Part shown: one piece after another, positions 25,022 to 32,536 of the stretch | Layout of the letters: the number at the start of each line of letters is the position of its first letter | How positions within the stretch are numbered: position 1 is the first letter of the stretch | DNA from: Streptosporangiaceae bacterium | Lineage (GTDB): Bacteria; Actinomycetota; Actinomycetes; Streptosporangiales; Streptosporangiaceae | DNA length: 39,236 bases | NCBI GenBank assembly: GCA_019245115.1 | Contig: JAFARZ010000268.1 | Span: 1-39,236 of the forward strand | Reading direction: 5' to 3' | Made by a program: the position numbers and the translations under genes | Notes under the pieces: model-generated | Database searches by the model: none | What the model was told of the DNA's origin: nothing | What the model saw: the letters and a program-made list of their open reading frames with translations, nothing else

Positions 25022-26239
25022 ATGTCAGGCCCAGCAACGGGCCCAGCAGCGGGTCCGGCAGCGGGCGCCGAGGAGGAGCCGAGAGACGGCATGGACTCCA
25101 GCGTCACGCCCACGATCTACGACGTGGCGCGGCTCGCGGGTGTGTCCATCGCGTCGGTGTCCCGGGTGCTCAACGGGCGGCGCAACCCGCGCCCGGAAAC
25201 CAGGGACCGGGTCCTTCAGGCGGTCGCCGAACTCGGCTTCGCCCCCGATGGAGCGGCACGGGCGCTCAGCGTGCGGCTCAAGGAGGTCGTGGGCGTGATC
25301 GTCCGCCGGCCGTCCAGCGCCGACACCGACGAAGACATGTTCGCTGACGAGGCCGAGAGCCTGCAGTATCCCGACCTCATCAACCGGGGCATCGAGGTGG
25401 CGGCGCAGAGCCGCAGCTTCGACCTGCTGATCAGGTCGGTCCACTTCAACGACCACGATCCCGGCGGCAGGACGGTTGCGCTGGCGCGCAAGAGCGACGG
25501 CCTCATCCTGCACGACCGCGTGCTGGACGAGGAGCAGATGGACCGGCTGTCCCGGCAGGTACCGATCGTCACGCTGGCCGGCTTCGCCACTCCGACCACC
25601 GCCAACGTGCACGGGGACAACGCCGCCGGAATGCGCGCGCTGGCCGCCCACCTGCTGTGTGACCACGGGTACCGGTCGCTGGCGTATCTGGGCGGCTATG
25701 CCGACAGCCCGGACAACATCGAGCGCTGCGACGTGCTGGCCGCCGCGGTGGCCGAGGTGCCGGGCGCGACGCTGGCGAACGGCCCGGAATGGCAGGGGTA
25801 CTACTTCGCGTCCGGCGGCGCCAAGGTGATCAGACGGCAGATCGCCGCGGGCTGCCCGCTACCGGAGGCCATCGTCTGCGCGAACGACCAGACGGCGCTC
25901 GGTGTCATGTCCGCGCTCCGCGAGCACGGCATCGCGGTTCCCGGTCAGGTGGCGGTCACCGGCTTCGACGACATCCCGATGTCGCGCCACCTGCGCACCA
26001 GCCTCACCACCGTCCGGCAGCCAATCAGGGAGATGGGAGCTACCGCCTTTGAGGTGCTGTATTCGATGATCAGCCACCAGCAGCCACTGTCCCGCGACAT
26101 CCTGCTGCCGACCCAGCTCATCTGCCGGGAGAGCTGCGGCTGCCGCCCAGCGGGGGCCCCAGCCAGCACGACCAGCACGACCAGCATCAGCGCGGCCAGC
26201 TTGGCCAGCACCACCAGCGGAGGGAACGCCGGGTTATGA
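25022..26239 (+). CDS. LacI-family transcriptional regulator of the oligosaccharide operon
   Basis: A 405-residue repressor. The LacI helix-turn-helix TIYDVARLAGVSIASVSRVL begins near residue 31 and is followed by the hinge helix (PDGAARALS). The periplasmic-binding-type effector domain includes GLILHDRVLDEE, LGGYADSPDN, IVCANDQTALGVMSALREHG and VTGFDDIPMSRHL. The end RESCGC is the usual terminus of many actinomycete members, but here a Ser/Thr-rich tail (ASTTSTTSISAASLASTTS) of about 30 residues is added and overlaps the permease start by four bases (ATGA). ATG 25022 follows GGAAGGAAG. ATG 25091, closer to the HTH, is an alternative that would drop a Gly/Pro/Ala leader. It probably binds the two palindromes upstream and is released by an imported sugar. 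Confidence 0.93.
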   Translation: MSGPATGPAAGPAAGAEEEPRDGMDSSVTPTIYDVARLAGVSIASVSRVLNGRRNPRPETRDRVLQAVAELGFAPDGAARALSVRLKEVVGVIVRRPSSADTDEDMFADEAESLQYPDLINRGIEVAAQSRSFDLLIRSVHFNDHDPGGRTVALARKSDGLILHDRVLDEEQMDRLSRQVPIVTLAGFATPTTANVHGDNAAGMRALAAHLLCDHGYRSLAYLGGYADSPDNIERCDVLAAAVAEVPGATLANGPEWQGYYFASGGAKVIRRQIAAGCPLPEAIVCANDQTALGVMSALREHGIAVPGQVAVTGFDDIPMSRHLRTSLTTVRQPIREMGATAFEVLYSMISHQQPLSRDILLPTQLICRESCGCRPAGAPASTTSTTSISAASLASTTSGGNAGL

Positions 26240-27219
26240 TCGCGCTCGCGCGCCGGTTCGGCCTGTACATCGTGGCCGCCGTGGTCGCCATCACGCTGGA
26301 CTTCTTCATCCCCCGGCTGATGCCGGGCAACGCGGTCAGCGCCGTGCTGGCCAAGCTACAGGGCACCCAGGTCACCCCGGCCGCGCTCAAGGCACTGGAA
26401 ACGGAATACGGCCTGAACGGCCAGGGGAACGCCTGGGACCAGTACGTCAGGTACTGGGGAAATCTGCTGCACGGAAACCTGGGCGTGTCGACCAACCAGT
26501 TCCCGTCCAGCGTAACCAGCGTCATCAGCAGCGGCCTGTTCTGGACCGTCGGTATGGTCGGGCTGGCCACGCTGATCAGCTTCACCCTCGGCACGCTGCT
26601 GGGCATTCTGGTGGCGTGGCGGCGCGGTAGCTGGCTGGACAGCCTGCTGCCGGCCATGACGTTCTTCCAGGCGGCGCCGTACTTCTTCATCGCGATCTTG
26701 CTGATCGCCGGGTTCGCCACCGGGCTGCACTGGTTCCCGGCGCTGAACGGCTACGACCAGACGCTGGTCACCCCCGGCCTGAGCTGGTCCTATATCGCGA
26801 ACGTGCTGGATCACGCGATCCTGCCGGCGCTCACCATCGTGCTGGCGTCGGCGGCCGGCTGGATAGTCGGCATGCGGAACGTGATGGTGACCACGATGGA
26901 CGAGGACTACGTGCTCGTCGCGCAGGCCAAGGGGCTGCCGAAGCGACGGGTCATCGCCTACGCGGCGCGGAACGCGATCCTGCCCAGCGTCACGGGTTTC
27001 TCGCTGGCCGTCGGCTTCGTGGTGTCGGGGGCGCTGCTCACCGAGATCGTCTTCTCCTACCCCGGGATCGGCTTCATCCTGCAGCAGGCGGTGCTGAACC
27101 GGGACTTCCCCGTGCTGCAGGGCGTCTTCCTGATCATCACGTTCGCCGTCCTCGCCGCGAACCTGATCGCGGACCTGGTGTATGTCCTGCTCGACCCGCG
27201 CACCCGCCAGGAAGGATGA
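26236..27219 (+). CDS. Opp/Dpp-type ABC transporter permease (DppB-like)
   Basis: A 327-residue permease with six helices. The N-terminal block RRFGLYIVAAVVAITLDFFIPRLMPGN is the DppB/OppB start, and EAA-type cytoplasmic loop residues occur in DEDYVLVAQAKGLPKRRVI. The family is named for peptides, but its members also import beta-glucosides, chitobiose and xyloglucan fragments in several bacteria. Association with LacI and GH3 genes makes a sugar ligand likely here. Translation is coupled to the LacI gene; 3 nt separate it from the next permease. Confidence 0.92.
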   Translation: MIALARRFGLYIVAAVVAITLDFFIPRLMPGNAVSAVLAKLQGTQVTPAALKALETEYGLNGQGNAWDQYVRYWGNLLHGNLGVSTNQFPSSVTSVISSGLFWTVGMVGLATLISFTLGTLLGILVAWRRGSWLDSLLPAMTFFQAAPYFFIAILLIAGFATGLHWFPALNGYDQTLVTPGLSWSYIANVLDHAILPALTIVLASAAGWIVGMRNVMVTTMDEDYVLVAQAKGLPKRRVIAYAARNAILPSVTGFSLAVGFVVSGALLTEIVFSYPGIGFILQQAVLNRDFPVLQGVFLIITFAVLAANLIADLVYVLLDPRTRQEG

Positions 27220-27222
27220 GCA

Positions 27223-28317
27223 ATGGCACTCGGTACCGGCGTCACCGCGCCGGAGACGACCCCGGTCAGCCCCGCGGCGGCGGGCGGCAGGCGGCGATTC
27301 CGCCTCCCTCGCTCGCCGAAGATCATCGTCGGACTCGTGCTGCTCGGCATCTTCGTGCTGATCGCGTTCATCGGCCCGCTCATCGCGCCGTACAACCCGT
27401 CCGCCACGCTGAGCACGGCCAGCGGGACCCCGCAGCCACCGTCCGCGGCGCACTGGCTGGGCACCACGCAGATCCAGCAGGATGTCCTTTCCCAGCTTCT
27501 GGTGGGCACCCGGGCCACCATGGTGGTGTCGTTCCTGGCCGGGGCGGTGGCGACGGTGCTGTCAATCCTCATCGGAGTCTCGGCCGGATATTTCGGCGGC
27601 CTGACCGATGACCTGCTGTCCATGCTCATCAACGTGGGACTGGTGCTCCCGGCGCTTCCCCTGCTGATCGTGCTGACCGGTTTCCTGTCCTCGTCCACCA
27701 GTGCCAACGACCTGCTGATCGCCCTGATCATCGCCGTCACCGGCTGGGCCTTCGGCGCCCGGGTACTGCGCGTGCAGACGCTGAGCCTGAGAAACCGCGA
27801 CTTCGTGGATTCCGCGCGGCTGATCGGCGAACGCTCCTGGCGGATCGTCGTGTTCGAGATCCTGCCCAGCCTGATACCCATCGTGGCGACATCGTTCCTG
27901 TTCACCGTCATTTACGCGATCGGCACCTACACGTCGCTCGCCTTCCTCGGCCTGATCAGCGGTTCGCACTGGAGCTGGGGGACGATGCTGTTCTGGGCTC
28001 AGCAAAGCTCGGCGGCGCAGAGCAAGGAATGGTGGTGGTTCGTGCCGCCCGGCCTGGCGGTCGCCCTGCTCGGCATGTCGCTCGCGCTGCTCAACTTCGG
28101 CATCGACGAATTCATCAACCCCCGGCTACGGGCGGCTGGGCTGTCGCGGAAGATCGCCCGGCAGGCCGGCCTGCCCAGGCGGTTCCGGCTCGGCGTGACG
28201 CCGGTGACCCGCTCGGCGCTGGCGGGGCGGCCCGCACCGGTACCCGCGGCCACCGCCTCCTCGGCCGCGGCCTCCGCGACAACGGGGACAGCGACGCCAT
28301 CGGAGGCCGGCCGATGA
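27223..28317 (+). CDS. Opp/Dpp-type ABC transporter permease (DppC-like)
   Basis: A 364-residue partner permease. The OppC N-terminal domain (KIIVGLVLLGIFVLIAFIGPLIAPY, then HWLGTTQIQQDVLSQLLVGTRATM) precedes five more helices. The EAA loop is ALRNRDFVDSARLIGERSW-like (seen as LSLRNRDFVDSARLIG). The last 60 residues are a Pro/Ala/Thr-rich cytoplasmic tail without homology. It forms the membrane channel with the preceding permease. The stop overlaps the next ATG (ATGA, 28314-28317). Confidence 0.92.
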   Translation: MALGTGVTAPETTPVSPAAAGGRRRFRLPRSPKIIVGLVLLGIFVLIAFIGPLIAPYNPSATLSTASGTPQPPSAAHWLGTTQIQQDVLSQLLVGTRATMVVSFLAGAVATVLSILIGVSAGYFGGLTDDLLSMLINVGLVLPALPLLIVLTGFLSSSTSANDLLIALIIAVTGWAFGARVLRVQTLSLRNRDFVDSARLIGERSWRIVVFEILPSLIPIVATSFLFTVIYAIGTYTSLAFLGLISGSHWSWGTMLFWAQQSSAAQSKEWWWFVPPGLAVALLGMSLALLNFGIDEFINPRLRAAGLSRKIARQAGLPRRFRLGVTPVTRSALAGRPAPVPAATASSAAASATTGTATPSEAGR

Positions 28318-29513
28318 CCACGCTACCGGGACCGCTGGACCAGGCACCCGTGACGATCCACCCGGCGCGAGACGCCGCGCTGCTCGAGGTGAGGGGCCTG
28401 CGGGTGGACTACGGCGTCGGCGCCAGCGCGGTACACGCGGTGCGCGACGCGAACCTGAGCCTCTACCCCGGCGAGGTGCTGGGGCTGGCCGGCGAGAGCG
28501 GCAGCGGTAAGTCCACCCTGGCCTACGCGATTACCCGGCTGCTCCGGGCACCGGGCGTGATCACCGCCGGCAGCGTCACCTACAACCTCCCGGCGTCCAG
28601 CGCCGGCCAAGGCGCCGGCAACGGCGCCGGCACCCCCGGCAACGGCAACGCCGCCTTCCACGCCGGCGTCGACCTGCTGAGCGCCAGCGAAGCGCAGTTG
28701 CGAGGCCTTCGCTGGTCCGAGATAGCGGTCGTGCTGCAGAGCGCGATGCACGCGCTGAACCCGGTGATGACCATCGGCACCCAGCTGACCGACGTGCTCC
28801 GCGTGCACCGCCCGGACCTGGACCGCCGGGCCCGGGCCGAACGAGCCGCCGAGGTGCTCACCATGGTCGGCATCACTGCCGACCGGCTGCGGGCCTACCC
28901 GCACGAGCTGTCCGGCGGGATGCGGCAGCGGGCGATGATCGCGATGGCGCTGGTGCTCGAACCACGCATCGTGATCATGGACGAGCCGACGACGGCGCTG
29001 GACGTTGTCACCCAGCGGGAGATCCTCGAAGAACTGGCCGGGCTGCGTGAGCGGCTGGGGTTCGCGGTCCTGTTCATCACCCACGACCTGTCGCTGCTCC
29101 TGGAGATCGCGGACTCGATCACGATCATGTACGCCGGACGCGTTGTCGAGCAGGCCAGCGCCGGCGACCTGTTCCGGTCGCCCAGGCACCCGTACACACT
29201 TGGCTTGCTGGGTTCGTTCCCCGCTTTGCACGGGCCCCGGGTGCACATGACCGGAATCCCCGGCTCGCCGCCAGACCTACGGCAGCCGCCGGCCGGGTGC
29301 CCGTTCCATCCGCGCTGCCCGTACGTGATGGACCGCTGCTCGCGGGAGACCCCGCCGCTGATGCCGCCGGCCCGCTCGGGGGCGGGCCGGCGCACCGTGG
29401 CCTGCTGGCTACAGGATCCGGCCACCACCGAGCCGGTCCCGGCCGAACTGGCGGTCAACGCGGTAGCCACGCCCAGTATCCCAGCGAAGGCTGACGAGGG
29501 AAGCGCCCGATGA
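28314..29513 (+). CDS. Opp/Dpp-type ABC ATPase (DppD-like)
   Basis: A 399-residue ATPase: Walker A GESGSGKST near residue 62, signature LSGGMRQRAMIAMAL near 200, Walker B IVIMDEPTTALD, switch His in ITHDLSLL, and the C-terminal Oligo_HPY extension with its Cys cluster (GCPFHPRCPYVMDRC). Residues about 93-115 hold a Gly/Asn/Ala-rich insertion (SSAGQGAGNGAGTPGNGNAA) between Walker A and the Q loop. It is absent in usual family members and encoded by GGCGCCGGC-type repeats. The start ATG overlaps the permease stop. Confidence 0.93.
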   Translation: MTTLPGPLDQAPVTIHPARDAALLEVRGLRVDYGVGASAVHAVRDANLSLYPGEVLGLAGESGSGKSTLAYAITRLLRAPGVITAGSVTYNLPASSAGQGAGNGAGTPGNGNAAFHAGVDLLSASEAQLRGLRWSEIAVVLQSAMHALNPVMTIGTQLTDVLRVHRPDLDRRARAERAAEVLTMVGITADRLRAYPHELSGGMRQRAMIAMALVLEPRIVIMDEPTTALDVVTQREILEELAGLRERLGFAVLFITHDLSLLLEIADSITIMYAGRVVEQASAGDLFRSPRHPYTLGLLGSFPALHGPRVHMTGIPGSPPDLRQPPAGCPFHPRCPYVMDRCSRETPPLMPPARSGAGRRTVACWLQDPATTEPVPAELAVNAVATPSIPAKADEGSAR

Positions 29514-30604
29514 CCCGCCCTGTCCTCACCGAACACGACGTGACCAGCACCCCGCCCGTGCTCGAGGCGCGCGACGTTACCAAGCACTTCCCGGTGCACC
29601 GGCGCGGCAGGCAGCTTGGCCGCGGGGCCGTGGTGCACGCGGTGGACGACGTCTCCCTCGCCCTGAGCGAGGCCAGCATCACCGCGGTCGTGGGCGAGAG
29701 CGGATCCGGCAAGTCGACGCTGGCCAGGACGCTGGCCAGGCTGATCGCGCCCACCTCGGGAGAGGTCCTGCTGAACGGCAGCCCGGTGCGCGGATCGCGC
29801 CTGGACTACGCCAGGACGGTGCAGATGGTGCTGCAGGACCCGTTCTCCTCGCTGAACCCGGTGCACACCATCGGCTACCACCTGGCCCGCCCCCTGAAGA
29901 TCCACCAGGCGAAGAACCACCAGGCGAAGAACCACGACGGCACCGACGGCACCGGCAGCACCGACAGCCAGATAGCCAGCCTGCTCGACCGGGTCGCGCT
30001 GTCCCCCGCCGCCCAGTTCGCGAGCAAGTATCCGCACGAGCTGTCCGGCGGCCAGCGGCAGCGGGTCGCGATCGCCCGGGCCCTGGCGGTCGAGCCCAAG
30101 GTGCTGCTCGCCGACGAGCCGGTGTCCATGCTGGACGTCTCCATCCGGCTGGGAATCCTGAACCTGCTGGGCGATCTGCGCGAACGCGAGCGCCTCGCCA
30201 TTCTCTACGTCACCCACGACATCGCGTCCGCCCGGTATCTCGCCGACGAGATCGCGGTCATGTACGCGGGCCAGATAGTGGAGACCGGGCCGGCCGCGGA
30301 CGTCACCGACGCGCCGACACACCCCTATACCCAGCTCTTGCTGGCCGCGGCGCCGGACCCGGACCGGGCCACGCCGCCTTCGCTGCAAGGACGCGGTGCG
30401 CCGCCGAGCCTGGTGGCTCCCCCGAGCGGCTGCCGTTTTCACCCGCGCTGCCCGTTCGCGATGCCGGTCTGCGAGCAGCAGATCCCGCCCGCGTTCGAGG
30501 TCAGGCCAGGCCACCGGAGCGCTTGCTGGCTCCACTCGGAACACCAGACCCCGTCAGATGCACAAGCCGGGAGGAAAGCCCCACCAGAACCCCAAAATCC
30601 ATAA
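29510..30604 (+). CDS. Opp/Dpp-type ABC ATPase (DppF-like)
   Basis: A 364-residue second ATPase with Walker A GESGSGKST (near 63), LSGGQRQRVAIARAL, VLLADEPVSMLD, VTHDIASA and the Oligo_HPY Cys cluster (GCRFHPRCPFAMPVC). Residues about 130-155 contain a duplicated NHQAK/NHDGTDGTGST stretch in the helical subdomain. This looks like a low-complexity expansion and is unusual for the family. ATG 29510 overlaps the preceding stop (ATGA). With DppD-like it forms the heterodimeric motor of the importer. Confidence 0.93.
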   Translation: MTRPVLTEHDVTSTPPVLEARDVTKHFPVHRRGRQLGRGAVVHAVDDVSLALSEASITAVVGESGSGKSTLARTLARLIAPTSGEVLLNGSPVRGSRLDYARTVQMVLQDPFSSLNPVHTIGYHLARPLKIHQAKNHQAKNHDGTDGTGSTDSQIASLLDRVALSPAAQFASKYPHELSGGQRQRVAIARALAVEPKVLLADEPVSMLDVSIRLGILNLLGDLRERERLAILYVTHDIASARYLADEIAVMYAGQIVETGPAADVTDAPTHPYTQLLLAAAPDPDRATPPSLQGRGAPPSLVAPPSGCRFHPRCPFAMPVCEQQIPPAFEVRPGHRSACWLHSEHQTPSDAQAGRKAPPEPQNP

Positions 30605-30762
30605 AAGCCCCAGGCGGGGCGATCGGACAACCAGGCCGGCGAGGCAGGGACCCTGCGCCAATCCTCGACCCGGCCGACCGCGCAGATCCACTCATGACAG
30701 ACCCCGACACGGTCATTCACTAGGGCCGGCACGAGCCGGCCGGGCACAACGGAGTTTAGACA
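30605..30762 (+). other. Intercistronic leader of the binding-protein gene, with two hairpins
   Basis: 158 nt between the last ATPase and the binding protein. GCCCC-AGGC-GGGGC (30607-30620) and the perfect GGCCGGC-ACGA-GCCGGCC (30724-30741) can fold. The second stands just ahead of the ribosome site ACGGAG. Such stems often adjust the higher level needed for a binding protein relative to the membrane parts (inference). Confidence 0.6.
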
Positions 30763-32496
30763 ATGAATCACAGATCGATAAAGCGCAGAGCCCTGGCGGC
30801 GGTGGCCGCCAGCGGTATCCTCGCCATCGCGGCGTGCAGCAGCAGTGGCTCGTCCGCCCCGAAGGCCGGTGGTTCCAGCGGAAGCGGAAGCGCCAGCGCA
30901 TCGACGGGGATGGGGACCAAGCCGCTGGTGGTCGAGTCCACCGCGCTGTCCCCGCTCACCAAGACGTTCAACCCGTTCGACCAGACCTCCACGGGCTACC
31001 AGCTGCACTCCACGAACCTGTACTACGAGCCGCTGTTCTTCTTCAACATCCTCAACCCGAACCAGGCGCCGGTGCCCATGCTGGCCACCAGCTACAGCTG
31101 GTCGAACGGCGGTAAGACGCTCACGCTGACCACCAGGTCCGGCGTGAAGTGGAGCGATGGCCAGGCGTTCAGCGCCGCCGATGTCGCGTTCACCTTCAAC
31201 CTCCTGAAGAAGGCGCCGAGCCCCACCGGTGCCCCGACACCGGACAGCGCCACCGCCAGCGGGCCGAACACCGCGGTGCTCACGTTCTCGCAGCCGGAGA
31301 CGGCCAACCTGTTCCTGATCGGCACGCAGGCCATCGTGGCCCAGCACGTCTGGCAGTCGATCAGCAACCCGGCCACCTACGCCGACGCCACCCCGGTCGG
31401 CACCGGGCCTTACGTGCTCAGCTCGTTCACCCCGCAGGGCATCCTGCTCAAGGCAAACCCGACCTACTGGAACAAGAGCGCGATCCACGTCCCCGAGGTG
31501 GACTTCCCGTCCTACACCAGCAACACCGCCGCGCAGACCGCGCTGACCTCCGGTCAGATCGACTGGGCCGGCAACGACATCTCCAACGTGCAGAACGTCT
31601 TCGTCGGCGCCAACCCGTCGACCAACCACACGTGGCTGAGCAGCGCGCCGTACCTGAGCGCCAACAACGTGGTGACGCTGTGGCTGAACGTCACCAAGGC
31701 GCCGCTGAACGACCCCAAGGTCCGTCAGGCGATCAGCTACGCGATCAACCGGCAGCAGCTCTCCACCCAGGGCGAGACCGGTTACGAGCTGCCCGCTACC
31801 TCCTCCAGCGGCCTGCTCCTGCCGGTGGACAGCTCGCTGCTCGCGCAGAGCCTGTCCAACGACCTGCCGTCCACGGGCAACCCCAGCAAGGTGTCGTCGA
31901 TCCTGACCAGCGACGGCTACACCAAGGTGGGCGGCAAGTGGACCAAGAACGGGCAGCAGATCAGCTTCTCGATCGAGGACCCGATCGCCTACACCGACTA
32001 CTACACCGACGCCCAGCTCCTGGTCACCCAGCTCGACGCCGCGGGCTTCGCGGCCAAGGTGGATGGCGTCGGCCAGCCGACCCAGTGGAGCAACGACGCG
32101 GCCAACGGCACGTTCGACGCCATGATCCACTGGTCCAACAACGGCCCGACCCCGTACTTCTACTTCGACAACTGGATGGACTACTCCACCAGCGCTCCGG
32201 TCGGCAAGGCGGCGGCGGGCGACTACGGACGGTTCAACAACCCGCAGGCGCAGTCCGCCCTGGCCCAGTACACCAGCAGCACCGACTCCGCCACCCAGCA
32301 GTCGGCGCTGAACACGCTGCAGAACATCATGTCCACGCAGGTACCGGAGATCCCGCTGCTGTACGGCGCGGCCTGGGCTGAGTGGTCCAGCAAGAACTAC
32401 ACCGGCTGGCCGACCCAGTCCAACGCGTACTCCGATCCCGGACCCAACCCGACCGAAGTCGAGTACGTGATCCTGCACCTCACTCCTGCTTCGTAA
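30763..32496 (+). CDS. Extracellular solute-binding lipoprotein, SBP_bac_5 (Opp/Dpp) family
   Basis: A 577-residue lipoprotein. Basic MNHRSIKRR precedes a hydrophobic stretch and the lipobox LAIAAC, giving lipidated Cys25 after cleavage. A Ser/Gly linker follows. The family-5 fold shows KTLTLTTRSGVKWSDGQAF, ADVAFTFNLLKK, PVGTGPYVLSSF and DPKVRQAISYAINRQQL, all class hallmarks. It captures the ligand outside the membrane and delivers it to the two permeases. Putting the binding protein last, after the ATPases, is less usual than placing it first. The neighbouring GH3 gene supports an oligosaccharide ligand, but the pocket cannot be read from sequence. Confidence 0.95.
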   Translation: MNHRSIKRRALAAVAASGILAIAACSSSGSSAPKAGGSSGSGSASASTGMGTKPLVVESTALSPLTKTFNPFDQTSTGYQLHSTNLYYEPLFFFNILNPNQAPVPMLATSYSWSNGGKTLTLTTRSGVKWSDGQAFSAADVAFTFNLLKKAPSPTGAPTPDSATASGPNTAVLTFSQPETANLFLIGTQAIVAQHVWQSISNPATYADATPVGTGPYVLSSFTPQGILLKANPTYWNKSAIHVPEVDFPSYTSNTAAQTALTSGQIDWAGNDISNVQNVFVGANPSTNHTWLSSAPYLSANNVVTLWLNVTKAPLNDPKVRQAISYAINRQQLSTQGETGYELPATSSSGLLLPVDSSLLAQSLSNDLPSTGNPSKVSSILTSDGYTKVGGKWTKNGQQISFSIEDPIAYTDYYTDAQLLVTQLDAAGFAAKVDGVGQPTQWSNDAANGTFDAMIHWSNNGPTPYFYFDNWMDYSTSAPVGKAAAGDYGRFNNPQAQSALAQYTSSTDSATQQSALNTLQNIMSTQVPEIPLLYGAAWAEWSSKNYTGWPTQSNAYSDPGPNPTEVEYVILHLTPAS

Positions 32497-32536
32497 CCCA
32501 CCGGCGAAAGGAGACAATCAGGCGCGAATCCGCGAT

